NCBI GenBank assembly: GCA_023333565.1
Contig: JAJKFH010001679.1
Location: forward strand, 744,001-808,000
DNA from: Puffinus mauretanicus
Lineage: Eukaryota > Chordata > Aves > Procellariiformes > Procellariidae
Reading direction: 5' to 3'
Length of the DNA: 64,000 bases
Shown here: piece after piece, positions 23,479 through 37,449 of the stretch
Numbering within the stretch: the first letter of the stretch is position 1
How the letters are laid out: each line of letters begins with the position of its first letter
The notes under the pieces: generated by a model
The model's database searches: none
The model's input: only the letters and a program-made list of their open reading frames with translations
What the model was told of the DNA's origin: nothing
Made by a program: the position numbers and the translations under genes

Positions 23479-26127
23479 AAATATCAAAAATTTGTGTCTA
23501 TAATGTCTCTCTCCTCTTTAAAGAGATGAACAGCAATTCGAATTCTCCTGTCCATGTGGGTTATGAAAGGCTGATGCTCCTTTTCTGGCTCACAATGACT
23601 CTGTGAGCTATTAATTAAAATGTTTGTAGAACCTCATATTAATGACACAGTATCTATGCATTTTATCACTTGTTTTATTGCAATCCTGGAAGCTAGACAG
23701 TAACATTTCTCTTTTCTGCACATTTTTGTCCTTTTACATTTTGGAAGCACTGCTCTCTGTTTGTTTTCTCTCCTGGTTTTTAACCATGATGAAGTTTAAC
23801 TTGCCATCTTTTTTGTTTACGTCCCTGTTCAGCAGCATCCTCATACATTACCTGTCAGCATAACACCAGGAATAGCAGAATTCCAGAAACCACTGCTGCA
23901 AATGTCTGCCAGCCCTTTATCAGAAGCAATTAGTCACTTTGGGTGAGAACCATCTGTCTAGATGCCTTCCTTCTAAATATATATGCACTGTTATCCCCTC
24001 CAACAAACTTCTTGTTTGCCAAGCTGACAAGATAGCCATGAGAAAGTAACCTCCATAAAGCAAAGCAAGCCTGAGTCCATGATACAGAACGTGCTGCTTT
24101 TTTGAAGTAATATATGACCTCCGAACTTTGTTTATGTAAACAGTTGAGAGCAGCTCAGGTACACCAGGTACAGCTGCTTGTGGGAGAGGCAAGGTTCAGC
24201 ACATTGATAAAACATGGGGCACTGGGAACTTGCTTTCCCAAGCAGAAAGCTGGGGCAGAGGACAGAGACAAAGGTTCTTTCAACCTTAGTGCCAAGGGTG
24301 AGGTTCAGCTCCCGTGACTTCATCCATCTCAAACTCCAGGTTCCCTCCAATCAGTAGAACCAGGCACCAGATTTAAAACTTTCTTCCACGATTCCTTCCC
24401 AGACATGCTCTTCTCCACTGACTCCAGAGGGAGCCTCATGTTTGCCATCTCACTGAGGGCTATCAGCTGAATCCAACAGTTCTCACCTTCCCAGCCTGGT
24501 TAGCAGATGCAAATAACTCACCACCTCAGAACTCCAAGGGAATTCCTTTAGCAGGGCTGAAGGTCCCAAATACAAACCTTATTGCCTACCAGTGAAGCAA
24601 AATAGTACATGGAGCTTCGCTGGGAGATGACATGGGAGTGCAACATCTTCCTCCTGATTCTGCCGTGGCAGTTTGTTCACGTGGGGCATGCTCAGAGAAG
24701 CCACTTGCCACTTCTGTCAGACTTTCTATGACCTGGTACATGAGCCAAAATGTTTAAATGGGGACCTGCTGCCTCACTCATTGCAAAAAAACCAAAGCAG
24801 AAAACAGTTGCTAGACACACATACAGGTCATCCCTGCTTTTGAATTGTTCTCCTGCCTCCTTCATCCCTCCCCCCCCCCAGGTTTTATGATCATTTTCAA
24901 ATGTTTTCCTGCATGCATAAATCTGTCCTTGTTAAAATTATAACTGACACTATGGAAAGTAAAATCAAAAACTCTTATCCCGATAGAGATAATGACACAG
25001 GAAAATGTTGAAAACAAACTGGTGTCATGTAGAGTAACTAAATCTAGTAATTAGAAAAGTAGATCGATTTACCAGCTGGTATGAATCAGTACAAAGATGT
25101 AGAGGCCAAGGACTACAGGTATAAGCTGACATTTGAGTTCTTTTAAGGACAAACTTACTCTTTCTATTTATGCAGGGAAAATAAGAGTGACAAGGGCAGG
25201 GCAAAGGGAAAAAAGTGCAGGATAAAGCCACAATGACCACAAGTCACTGTTCATTTAGGCGATCTTTTAGGAAGATAGACACAAGATCAAAGTTTGCCTA
25301 ACTGAAAGCAATGGGCTGAGAAACTTGTTTATTCCTTTCATGTCCTCCCTCCTAGCTGAAGGACAAGTTACTGCTCCATGGTTTTGATTAGCACGTCTGA
25401 ATTGCTAGCACACTGCAAGTAATGAGGGAGGCAGCGCTTGGCAACCCTGACCTGGGATCTGCTGTGATCTGAGCCTGGTTTGTCATCTCCTGCAGGGACC
25501 TCACTGATTCCCCGGAGCAGTCCGAAGGTCTGTCTGGATATTTTTAGAGCATCTCTGGTGACAGTCATTCAGTTTTCCTAAGGACTGAAAAAAAAAAAGA
25601 CAAGAAGACCATCTTTGTAGTTAGAACAGGTTGGGGCCAACTGAGGTTCCTCAGAAAGAAATGCTTTTCCCTTCCCCCTGTGATGAAAGGCAAGCACAAG
25701 TTCTCCTGTTTCTTCCTCTCGTTGTTAGAGAGGGTCGTTTCAACCCCCAGCTGCTCCCCAGGGCTGCTGAGGGCCACCACACACAGAGCCCATGCAGATG
25801 TACCAGGCACAACGGCAGAGTGCGGGCATCTGCCTGATGCCCATCAGATCATGGCCAAGGTACTCCAGAACACCTATTTATGAGTTTGCTGAGATTCAGG
25901 AACAGGTAAGCTTTAACAAGTCTGCTATGACTCAACATAAACAGGCACCAGAGATCTTATTTAACTTGCTGTTCCCTCCTGCAAAATGCAAGGCAATGCT
26001 TCTGCAGAAGTGCCTTGCTCTTCAGCTATTGTAAAACCTCAAAGCTCTACTGAAATTAAACTTTAATTCCCCTTTCAGGAGTTTTACAGTCTATTGTTGG
26101 TTAAGATCCCTCAAATTATAATGCTAA

Positions 26128-26302
26128 TAAGTTTTATTCCTGGCTCTGCCACTGACTGGTTTACCAAAGAAACTTATTTCACTTTTGTTTCATTGTCCCC
26201 ATCTGAAAACAGATTTACTAATATTAAGAACCTTTCTTTTTCAAAGTGCTTTCAAGCTTGGAGATAATTCACCACACAAGAGTTAAGCATTGTTATTGTA
26301 AC
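26128..26302 (+). mobile_element. Fossil MIR-like (CORE) SINE
   Basis: TCCTGGCTCTGCCACTGACT at 26138-26157 is a near-textbook MIR core start. It is followed by TTCATTGTCCCCATCTGAAAA, where MIR has its CCTCAGTTTCC-CATCTGTAAAA block, and then by TCAAAGTGCTTTCAAG and GTTAAGCATTGTTATT in the expected order. This is the best-preserved MIR-like copy in the window. SINEs of this type have an RNA polymerase III promoter at the 5' end, which is not recognisable here. Confidence 0.72.
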
Positions 26303-29300
26303 CTTGGCCTACCTTGAAAGCAAGGATTGTATTAAGCCAAAGATCTGTTTTGAAGACATTACTGTTGCTGAGATGGGTCAAAATAGCAATGTTTTTGCAA
26401 GAAGGTTACAGGGTAGCCTCGCATCTCATCATTTCTGTCTTGTATGACTGGAGGGAAGCTAAATAAACACACAAGAGAGGCTGCATACAATGAAACAGGG
26501 AACACGTTTTACTGGGCCTGATCACATTTGTTCCTTTTGAACTCGGTGGTGCTGCATGCCAGAAAACTTCCATTCATCGCCGCCAATTCAGAGGTTCTTT
26601 GGCATTTGAAGTAAATAGCAAAACAAAAGGAAGATAGTGTTTAATAAATGGCACACTGACAAGCCTGAGCCCATTTTTCTTTATATAAAGAAATACTAAG
26701 TTATTCTATTTTTTTCCTAATGGTTTCCTTCCTTTCTGTCCCTTCTTCCCCATTGCTGGTTTAAAGCAATAGAATAATCACTGGGCCATTTTAAAGCTGA
26801 TATTTTAAAATCTTTTTAATGTTTATATCTTGTTGATAAATAGTAACAGCAGAATGATCTTTCTCTGTGTTCCATATTGCACATGAAAGAGCTTCCTGGA
26901 GACACTACATGAGGGAGACCACACTTACATCCAAGGAAAATATAAGCCAGAATTGTCTATGAGGCTCTTGAGCAGTGCAGCACTTTTAGGTTTATAAATA
27001 GGAAAGTAGTTGTTTATATAAGTACATATGGAGAAGCAAAGTTTGGGGAAGAGGACATGTCTTCTGTCAGACCAGCTGATAAGGTCAGAGAAGGAGATGA
27101 GCTTCATCAGCCCGCTTAGACCAGGTGGCAATTATTGCAGATGCAATAACACTGCTACTGCCAAGGCATACACGTTTAAAACAGACCTGCAGAGCCTCAC
27201 GTACTGAACATGAGGCTCACAGTTGGCTTCTGCCTCATGTTACCCTACAGGTAGGACATACATAGCATCACAGCCAGGACTTCCCAGCCACTGTCTTCAT
27301 CAGACCTCCCCGGTTCATCTTTTCCTGTGAAGAAGACCATGCAGGATGCGCTGCTTCACCACGGTGTGGAAGGGGGCACTGGCCTGCATCACAGCTGCTG
27401 ATGTGCCACGAAAATGGGAAGCTGTGTCTAAAGAAGCCTTGGCTGTGAACCTGGCAATGACATGAGTCCTGGCTATTCATCAGGGGAACTCTTCAAACAG
27501 GGAAATTGGTTACGCAGATCTTGTGTGTGACGCTAAACTTTGAGAAGTCCAACATGGGTAGGACTTAACCCACAATTTAGGGCCTAGCAGAGGCAGAATG
27601 CCTGGAATTTAACTGACCTTTTTATGTGCTTTTTGAAACAACTGTAAGAACCATTGCATATACCAGAAGTATGATTTGCATTGTTAAGTGTAGGAACAAA
27701 CTATAAAGCCAATTAGCTAATCTGCAACACAACACAATGAAATGGTCCATGAGTAAGAAAAGTCAGAGCTGATAGTCTTTGTGCTCTGGCATGTTGTCTT
27801 GTGGCTGCTTCATGGGTGGTTTCTGACCAGCTGCATGCAAGTACTGTATTGCTTGTCAGACAGTATAAATAAAAAACAGACATCATAACAACACAGATGT
27901 CCTAGTGAGAAGTGTCAAAGCCCCTGGCTGAAGAAGACCATGGAGGCTGGCTGAACATATACCACTAGAAGGCAGCCCAGGCCAAGCATCACGTAACCCA
28001 GCATATAGTCCAAGTCCCATGACCCAGGGCATAAAGTCTGGTGCACTTAGAAACAGGATACTTGTGAGGTCTGATAAATGAGTTATGTCTGTATATAAAA
28101 CATTGATGGTTTTCTTCAGCTATGTTGTGCATTGAAGCTTTTGGGGTTTTATTTTACCAGAGCTGCTTGAATCAGCCCTGCATTACTGAGAGGTCAAGGA
28201 GATGCTGGTTTCCACCACTGCTCCACAGCCTGGGTGGTCTTTGAAGCTGACCATCGCAAGGGCTGGACACTACAGCTCTAAGTAGACTTAGAATATATTA
28301 CCCATGAAAATTGTCTATGGATTGGAGAAAGTAACAAGGATCTCCCTACGTAAAGACAGACACTAGAAACATCCCAGCTCCTCCACCATTCTCTCCCATT
28401 AAGGATCCTTAATGAAGGCATCATGGTAGAGTGTCCCTTCTCCTTTGATCCAACAAGCATAACCTAACAATTCACTTAAATTCCAGTCCTCTGGGACTAA
28501 TGAAAACATTGTTTGGCCCTTTGCACAGTGTTTGTGGATAGGAAAAGATGAATATGATAAGGAAATCTGATAAGGAAACTGTAAGTCACTCCACCACACC
28601 TCAAAATAGTAAGTGAAGATCAACAGCTCTATCCCAAACACTACACATGTGAGACATTGGCATACGCAAGCCACTTAAATATGCTGCTCCCTCTCAGACT
28701 TTGTTATGGCTATCAGTCATGTGTCAATACTGATCAAAGAATGAAAGTGTTCAGCAAAACTTCATCTAACCCTTCTGTCCTTCTCCAGTAATAATCAGCT
28801 GTCTCAGAATACTGGCAAGCTAACCACTAATTTCAGTGGGTTTCCCTCTTGATACTGATGTCTATTGAAACAGACTAGGAAAAAAATTCTTCACAATATT
28901 AACATTAGCATTTATATAAGCACCACTAGCAAAATTTTCAGAGTACTTTGTGAACACGAATTAATTAATCTGCATTGTGGAAATAGAAGTGAAGCGACTT
29001 TGACTATTGTCCCCTTAGGTTTAAAGCAAGAGTGTACAGGCTGGTTTTGCATGAATTTATTTCTGGGTCAAGCCTTGCGTTCTTTGCCAGCATCAGTATT
29101 CATTAGAGAAAGAAAAAAAAAATGCAAGTATGGAAGAGAGTGGATTAAAAGTTGCTTTCAAAAATGGCCTTGAAACATAAGTCTTACAAGGAAAGAGCCA
29201 GTAAAAGTGCAATAATACCTTCAGAGTTAATGAAATAGAAATAGCATTTTAATAAGTTTAGGTCGAAGGACTTTCATTGATGCTGTGCTAGAAGGGAAAG

Positions 29301-30775
29301 TCATTACAAAAATCTACATGTGTTCTATTTCACAAGAGATGAAAATGTAAAACCAGAGCTATACCTCAGAGTAAGGAGATCCAAATTCTGTTCTAGACTG
29401 TCATGTGACAAATTACTTAAAACCTTTATATCTCTATATACCTTCTTATGCCCCCTCCATCACAAGACCCTAGATGCTATCCGCAAGGCTGAATGATGGT
29501 GTTTAAACAGGTCCTTGTCCCTCAGAAGAGCCTGAGGACTGCACCCATTTTGCCTGGAATACTGAATTCAAGAGATGACTACAATATTTGTGTTTTGCTT
29601 TTAGCATAGACACATATTTGAAAAGTTTTTCCAAGCTTATTTTGGCCTTTCTCTAGAATGAGGTCCAGATAGTCAAGACATGCAGAGGATCAGGAACTCC
29701 AGTGTTAGGTGTGGGTGCTGGGCAAAGCTGGGTACCAGGGAGAACACTGTAGCTCTAAGGAAAGATTGGGTGCACTTCATTTCATTATCCAAAGTTTACT
29801 AACTTCTGAATCACTATCATGGAGAAACATTGACATCACATGTGTCTCCTTTTGGACCCTTCCTGATTGCCAGCTTATGGCCACAAGGCCACAGTTTTCA
29901 TCCTCTCTTCTGTATGTATTGTATGTATTGGATTTGTATGTATTCGCTGTTCTCTTAAACTTTCAGTTTAACTTCTTCCAGCACCTTTTTTTCAGTCCCA
30001 ACCCAATAGCTTCAACGAGATGTTTACAGAGACGGGACGAGTTGCATTGTGCAAGCCATATCTAAAAAGTCTCAAGAAATGGGCCTCTGCGGTTCTTATC
30101 CCTACAAGCCAGAGTCAGTTCCTTCCTGATGTTGCATCACAGCCACTCTGTCCCCTTTCCTGCTTCAGCACATGTTTTACATGCATGCAGCCAGCGTGGA
30201 TGGGTAAATTCATTTCATCGCTTGATCAGGGATGCGTGGAAGTATAGGGCCAGAAGAAATGACAATAGACCATTTTACCCTAAGGACAGGTATTTATATT
30301 TAGATCATGCCTGAAAAATTTTTGTCCTGCTCCTCTTAGAAATCACTAGCGAAGGAGATCCCACAAAATCTGCACACTGTCTGTGCTTTGCATCTTTCAG
30401 ATTTTGAAATATTTTCCTACTATGTAATTTACCTTTTAATAACTGATTAAATTGATTAAAGTGAACTGATTTCTTGCTATCCTACCACAAGCGCAAATGA
30501 CAACATTCTCTTTGGCCTCATCGTACCGTTTTGCATGCTGACTGACCACGACTTAACCTGCTCTTTTCTAGATTAACAAACGCACTTTTTCCAGCCTTTT
30601 CAAACTTCACTTCTTTCTGTGGATTTCATCTGGATTCTTTTGATGTTGCCTATATCTTTTTTTTTAATTATTCTGGAACCCATACTTCTTCAGTCTTACA
30701 TCCAAAACCTTGCTCAATACCTTTTTCAATCTTGCAACACCATCTCATTTTAACGTAGATTCAGTTTGTGATCCA
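26303..30775. other. Apparently unique non-coding stretch
   Basis: No gene is recognisable; the longest open frame is 118 codons at 29709-30065 and resembles nothing known. Faint MIR- or L2-like wording occurs near 28920-29010 and 29385-29460 but is too decayed to call. A short TGTATGTATT repeat is at 29911-29944. Confidence 0.5.
29911..29944 (+). repeat. Short GTATGTATT tandem repeat
   Basis: GTATGTATT occurs three times in 34 bases, the third after a short interruption. Ordinary simple repeat. Confidence 0.75.
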
Positions 30776-30779
30776 CTAT

Positions 30780-32040
30780 ACTCACCACACTCTTTTTGGC
30801 AGTTGTTGTACTAATGCAAGCATTAGCCGCTTTGTATTTGTCCGTTTTTCTTCCCAAAGTATAGAACTTAGCTCCTGACTTTCACTGAACTTCATCTGAC
30901 TGGTTTCAAACACCCTCTCCAATTCATCAAGACTATTTTCAAGGCTGATCTTCCACCAAGAGCTTACAGCCCACTTCCATCCAGGGGTGTCTTCAGCTGT
31001 CCTGGGCATGTTGCCTCTTCATCATCAAAATCACTCACAAAAATAATGACCAGCACTGGAGCCCAGACTGGGCCCCACTGAACCCCTCTTTCACTGTGAA
31101 AACCCACTCTTTCTCCAAGGCTCCTCAATCCGTATTTACATCCACTGACATCATTTAGACCCTGGTCTCTAACCTTGGACCTTCTTAATGGAAAATGAGG
31201 AGGTGGAAATGAAGGAGAACAGACTAACACAACCCATTATTTATCCTGCTCCACTCCTGTGCCGGTGAACATTGGCTGTCAGGGATCTAAATGGTATTCT
31301 CCTAGTTTACATGTTACGGTCAATTGGGAGATCAGCAATAGCATCACTAAAGTTGGACCTATAATTTACTAAACAGATCCCATCTTCTGTGTCCACACGA
31401 TTTTCCAATTCTCTTTCAAAAAAGGAAATTAAATTAGTTTGGCCCAATTTGTTATTGACACATCTATGCTCATTGCTTTTTAAGCATCCTTTTATTATTC
31501 TACAAACCTGTGGAAATTGATTATTTAATAATCTTTTCTGGTACCTACCTGGCTAACAAAGTTAAACTAGCTGATCTCGAAATCCCTGATACGATATATG
31601 CTTTCCTCCAGTCCTCTGGGACCACAGTGCCCTTGCTGAGTTCTCGGAGATAATCACAAACAATTCAGAGCTGCCTCAGCTAGTTCTTTAAATCTGCTCA
31701 ATTTTATCAGGTCCTGCTGAGCTGAACGCATCTATTTTATATAAATAACCGTTGACTTTTGGTTCACTCCCTGATGTCATTTGCATTTCAATCTCTTTGT
31801 TAAAATTAATTTTGTCATGTATCTAGGCATAAGTAATCTATTTTGGGGAGAAAAGTGAAGCAAAAATGGCAATTATTTTCAGCCTTCTCTGCAATAACCC
31901 CTTTTCTTTGTTCTTCCCATTAAATGGTGGGCCGCTATGCGTTCTTTTTTCCTTCTTTATATTTCTAATGTATTCACAGAACATTTTCTTGTTAGTTTGG
32001 TGATTTTAAATGTTGGATTAGAACTTGGACCTTTTGTGTT
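30780..32040 (-). mobile_element. Ancient CR1/L3-like LINE remnant (reverse transcriptase region)
   Basis: Read on the minus strand, the piece GVQWGPVWAPVLVIIFVSDFDDE aligns in order with the CR1 motif-B region of the element at 1-1245 ([23 protein letters not shown]). Further into the element (plus coordinates 31600-31950), TTTCCTCCAGTCCTCTGGGACC, TCAGGTCCTGCTGAGCTGAA and AATGGCAATTATTTTCAGCC are wording I know from old CR1/L3 ORF2 copies of amniotes. The TTTCTAATGTATTCACAGAAC segment at 31962-31982 extends it to about 32040. Frames are thoroughly broken. The 3' boundary near 30780 is uncertain. Confidence 0.68.
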
Positions 32041-35000
32041 CAATCTTTACTTTGGGAAGAATTTAAAGAGGAACAGGGAAAAAATCAAAGGAGAAAACCA
32101 GTGAGAAACTGAGGTAAAAAGAAAGGACAGGGCAGGAAAAAAACAGAGGAGATAGAATAGAGTGTAAAATAAAATAACATCTCAGTAACTGACATTCACA
32201 TTTTATCTCATTCAGTTTAAAGATTTCTTCTGTGTGTGAAGATAAAAAAGGTTAAGCTAGGAAAACTATACCGATGTTTTAAAATTATTTCAATTTCTGG
32301 GGACACATGAAGGGGGAGAGGTGATCTGTGAATCTCAGTCACTCTGTCATCTTAAAAATTAGTTGCTGTGTTTTCCCAAAGCATGACATGAGTCACCCAG
32401 GTCCTTTTCAGCTCTCCTGGCTGATGCAGTGGCAAAGGTCACTTTTCAAACATGCTTGATGTCGGCAGTGACCCTTCGATACCTGGTACACTTGTTTAAG
32501 CCCATCTCTTCCAGAAGTGCACCTACGAAGAAGCAGCTAATAGAACCGGGTTATTGTTTCACCCACTCCCAAGGCCTTGCAGAGTATCTTGGCAAAATCC
32601 CCACCGGCTTCGCAGGTGCCAGGATTTCACCACATCCTCTTCCAAAGGGAAAAAGGAGACAGGTTCTCTGCTGATGCCTCCGAAGAAGGAATAGGAGTAC
32701 GTCCATTGAGCACATGCAGTGCAGAACAGCCACCTCGGGGGTAACATTAATACAAGGACTCTTTGTTATTTCTCCAAATGGGAATTTGTTGTTATTCAGT
32801 GCCATAGGGCTGCAGGGCAGGTGTCATTTTAAAGATGCTGAACTACAGTGACATGCTGTTTATTTGACCGCTGTCAGTATGCTCGACACTGGATACTGCA
32901 GAAGAGAGCTGGTCTGCTGATACTACCTGCAAATTTGTCACCCCTGGAGAAAAAATGAATGATCTGGTAGAGAATTATCTCTCCACCTGCCTCCTTAATG
33001 GCTCCCTGCCTTTTGTGAGCATGTGCACAGGTAAAAGATATTTGGCTGGCAGGTTGTGAAAACCTGCGGGCACTTAGCATGCAGTGTTTGCAGCGCACTC
33101 CTTGGATGGCTTTAGATGCTTTGCTCTGACTTCACATTTCAAATTTATAGAACGACATTGAATTTTAACTACCAGAGAGAAACCTGGTAGAGCATGCTTT
33201 CCACACAGCAGACATGTGGAACAAGTACAATGTGGATCACATTTAGAGTAAAGTTGTCAAATATTTGGTAGCTGTTACTGGGAGCTCAGAAGACTTTCAC
33301 TACTCCATTAATGTTTTTTTATATCATTCCTCTCCTAGGGTGCTTTTCTTATTTAGAGCTATGACACTGAGCTTTGGTCTTTGATATCAACTATTACTAA
33401 CATAACGGTCCAAGCACGTTGGATGATTTAGATTCAAAGCAAGAGGAACAGACCCGGGTCTAAAAGCGTTAATGATTTTTAAAAGTGTGACCAGAGAGGA
33501 AGTGGGAGTGAGGGAGGGGTAGGTTAATGGGCTCTGTTCAAGCAATTCCTCTTAACCTACATATTTGTCCCTAAAAGGCATTGGGGTTTTGCAACAGTTT
33601 CTTTTTTTAATAATCAGAGCGATGAGCAACTGCTGAAATAAGGCGCTTTTTAATGCTCTGACAGCATAACTAATCATTGGCATAACTAACTCAAGGCCAG
33701 AGCTCCATCTTTAAATCAAGAAGAAAATTATGTTCCGACTCTCCACAGAAGTATATATGTGATACAGGATCCCATGGGTGACATCTTATGGCATCTGGTA
33801 GAGAGAAGATTAGATTATTTTATCACAGTGTTTCTTTTCAGTCTTGGTATTTTCTTTTTCTGATTTCAATTTTGTTCCAGGAAAGCCTCTCTATTTCAGA
33901 GACCACTTAGCCATATGCTTACTCTGGAAAATGACTCTTGCTTAAATCCTAGGAACTCCTCAGTGACACAAGTACATGCAAAAGAGTTCATCTGAATTTG
34001 ATTTACGTTAAAGGCAGGATTCACCATGCCGGTAAACTGGATCCTAATTTCTTTCTTTTTCCTGCATCATCATTAAACACGGTGTGATCATTAAGAGCAG
34101 CCTGAGTTTGCACTTGTAACGTTGGCTCAGGTCTGCCCAGCCCGGATCCTGTGGGTTCTGGAAAGCCAGGGATATGTTAGGATCCTTACATAACCTCCGC
34201 GGCTTTGATGTGGTTTAGTTTATTTATAACAGCTAGCTCTTGTGAATAATAATTCCTGTTTCAAAGAGTTCATAGTCAGCTTCAAGTTCTCGGCCCTACG
34301 CTACTCACCCTCCAGAAAAATTGTCCGTTTATCAGGGCACTTTTCTACCACCCGTGGGGGGAGCGTGCACAATGACAATACCTAGTCCTCCAGTTTGATT
34401 CACTGTGGGTTGGTCAATGCTCAGGACAATACCATCCATCAGGAAATTAATTCACTGGATTGTGACATTTTCAACATTTTCAGACATGAGTTTGATGTTT
34501 AGCCCGAGCCTTTTGTCCTCTGCTGTGTATTTTTACAGGCTCTTGCCGCTGGCATTGATGAAATATTTACAGATTAATTCTTTGACTTTTGTTGGCATCC
34601 AAATGCTCTAGGTAGCAATTAAATATCAAAATAGAGCAGTGACAAATTCAGAGTTGTGAAAAAAGTTTCTTTGCTTGGGACAATATTTTCACTTCAATCT
34701 ATTCACTGAATTTCTATTGACATGTACAGGAAGTTTGCCCAAGAGCCCTTGAAGAGAGACAAACCATTTGTGCCAGTACCGCATAAAGATTTAAAAAGCA
34801 TTGTGTTTTACCAATAGGATCTGCGTTTCTGTCCTACGAGAAAGGCACTGAATTCTTGGAAAAGAAGAGGCTGAAGGAAGAAATTCAAAGGGATTTTCCA
34901 GCCCTTGGGTTTGTGGTTATAAAAACAGCATTTCAGGGTCAGAAGGCATCAGAAATGAATAAAGCTTGTGTTTCTGGATTAAACTGGATTTTTACATTAC

Positions 35001-35105
35001 TAACTAACATATCAGAACTGGCATTCACCTACACTGTGGTCCTTTGAAGCTCCGGGTGGTGTGGGAAACCACATGTGGAGCCCTTTGTGGAGCAATTAGC
35101 TCATC
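32041..35105. other. Apparently unique non-coding stretch
   Basis: No gene is recognisable. Around 33590-33760 there is a compact run of TAAT-containing motifs, with GCATAACTAA twice (33664-33673 and 33680-33689). The stretch 33400-34620 is complex sequence without obvious repeat character and might hold conserved non-coding elements, which cannot be tested from one genome. Confidence 0.5.
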
Positions 35106-35109
35106 ATTT

Positions 35110-35335
35110 CATCTTTTCAAGGATGTGCTTTAATCTACCTCATCTTTTCTTCCTAGGTCAGTAATTTCAGGCCCCTAATCATTTTTATTGCTCTCTGGAA
35201 TGCCTTCTAATTTCAGTAGTTAGAACCTAATGCAATATGCCCAGTGCAGTTACAGCAAAGCCTCTAAGAGGCACAAAGAGCTTCAATTACCTCTTTGGTC
35301 TTTAACTGCAATTCCGCTTTGCTTTATTTGCTGAT
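35110..35335 (-). mobile_element. Ancient CR1-like LINE fragment
   Basis: On the plus strand, AGGTCAGTAATTTCAGGCCC, TTATTGCTCTCTGGAATGCC, AATATGCCCAGTGCAG and CACAAAGAGCTTCAATTACC follow the order of the C-terminal ORF2 region of CR1 seen complemented. The counterpart at 60-260 reads TTGCCCTTCTCTGGACACGC and then AAAACTGAACACAGGATTCG. The copy is short and decayed, with no open frame. Confidence 0.55.
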
Positions 35336-37449
35336 AATATCAAACTGACAAATTATATGTCCCCCATCATCGTAATGCCTGTGCTCAAACTATTTTCCAC
35401 ACACTCTGTGAGAGCAACAAGTATTTTTCTGACACTTACTGTGTTACTTCTTCTTCCGTATTTCTAGCCTGTTTCTCTGTGTCTTATTTTTCTGGTTTCA
35501 TTAGCATGCACAGAAGCTCTAGTCCATTTAAGAGCTGTATTCATCTGCTCCAGGTCATGTGAGTGATCGCCTTGTTACGAAAATCTGTCAATTATAAGGA
35601 ATTAAGGCAAAATGCATCTGCCATCAAGGAACAAACCACATCTGGATACAGCCCTGCCACAGCACACAGTTCACCTGAAGAAAAGGAGAACACTCCCACA
35701 CAGGCATCAACATCTGGCCTCCCTTTACAGTGAACAGAAAGAAATGGGTACTTTCAGGGAGAGTTTTGTCTGGTCTGCTTTAGGCACCTATTTTGGCATG
35801 CCATGCCCTGTAGATGCTGTATCTCTTCACTGACTGAATAGAGCAGAGGTTGCCTCTCCGGTGGGCAGTGCTCTACAGCGTAGGTGTCTAAAGCAGGGTG
35901 AAATGAATCCCATTTTATCTCTCTCCAATTACAGCCCCGTTCGGAGTCACACACAGGTGCAACGGATACGTAATTTCAGCTACAGCAGCTACCCTGACAT
36001 CTGGGGATGATAAATGAGTCGGATCAGGACTCTTCTCCTAGGATCTGCACAGACAGTACCGTATTACCGTATTCTTACAACACCCAAGCAAGGCTCACAG
36101 AAATGGCTAATTACCAGCGTCTCTGGCCCACTTTGACATTTTTATTGCTTTGATCGTGAGAGCCTTTGGGCCAGAGTCCTGACTCCTACATTACAAACGT
36201 ACAGAATCTAGCACAACGAGCCCAGTTTGTCTAAGGACCCCCTGGGTGTGACTTAAGAAATAATACTAGAATAAAATGGGATTTTTGTTTTTTTCTAAAT
36301 GTAATTCAAGTGGCCAGGCACATTGGATACTTGACTGATCATTTGATCAACCATCAACACCTTCTGTAAATATCTTTCCTGCAATGAATGCTAAAGAATT
36401 TAGTTGGCCGTTATTCCTAAAGGCAAATTTCAGCTTCTGGAATCTGAACAGCCTGAGCTGCAGCTCGGGATGATAAGAAGGACTGAAAAGAGAGGGTAGA
36501 CGTGTCCAACAAACCAAGCACCACAATACCTTCACACAGGTACTTTCTTTTTAATTAAAGAAGGCTCTTGTAAGCTACCACTGTGCCTCAGTCTCCCTCT
36601 CCTTAACTAAGAGATCACAGCAGAGCTGTGCTCTGCAAGGTGAAACATGTTGAAATGGAAAATGTTGTTCATTCAGTGCTGCTCTAATACTGTCCATATT
36701 TCAAGGTCATTAGCAAATCTGCCTAAAGCCTCATTTGACAGGCACCAAAGTTGCACAAGTCTAAGCACTGTAAGGCTCAGTGGAAATGATGAGATTTCAC
36801 AATCTATATTCAGCTTGTTAAGATATAAGCAGCCTCCCCCTGGACACACCAGCTCTCTCAAGCTGAGCAAGCTAGCCTGGGAGCCAGGGTTGACTTGACC
36901 ACTCTGTGACATGTTCTCAAAATGACAGACCAAAAACCAGCAGGTCAGAATGATAACCATGAGACTGTTTCAATGCATACAAAGTTTTATATCACCTTGG
37001 GCTCCAGATTCAGTATTGCTTATTTCAGGAACAAGCAGTAATGAATAGTGAGAGAAAACACCAGGTTTTTACAAGACAAATAGTCCCAAAGGGGCATGCA
37101 GGACAGGCTTCTTTTTTTTTCCCATCTCTTGTGAAAGAACTGACTTCATCCTCATTCTTTGTTCATTTGTCCTACTTCTTGCAGCAGCATCTTTGTTGAG
37201 ACTTTAAAAAATGGCACTGACCTCTATTTACATTCCTGAGCTTTCCTCAGTCATCCTCAGGGATGACTCTGTACCCCAGAAAAATGGGAGATCTCCCTGG
37301 ACTGGGCACACTGGAGATGGTGGTAGACTGGTGACCCAGACTTTTCTTGTCACATACAAAATGTTGGCAGGAAAAAGCCCCCACTGGAAATCCCTGCCTC
37401 CTTGAGACGTAGAGAAGGACAACCCTGTGTTTAAACAATCCCGAACATC
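35336..37449. other. Apparently unique non-coding stretch
   Basis: No gene is recognisable; frames stay below 96 codons. CTGTGCCTCAGTCTCCCTCT at 36580-36599 resembles the MIR core, but nothing on either side extends the match. Confidence 0.5.

Larger units (their letters stand above)
18393..26127. other. Apparently unique non-coding stretch with simple repeats
   Basis: No exon is recognisable. Open frames of up to 157 codons (21356-21829, minus) match nothing. The part from about 21000 to 23100 is less AT-rich than its surroundings. Simple repeats are a TG/TA/CA tract at 19914-19964, a T16 run at 23463-23478 and a C10 run at 24870-24879. Confidence 0.55.

Noticed and set aside
36575..36600. 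CTGTGCCTCAGTCTCCCTCT as a MIR copy.
   Set aside because: Only about 20 bases resemble the MIR core and neither side extends the match.
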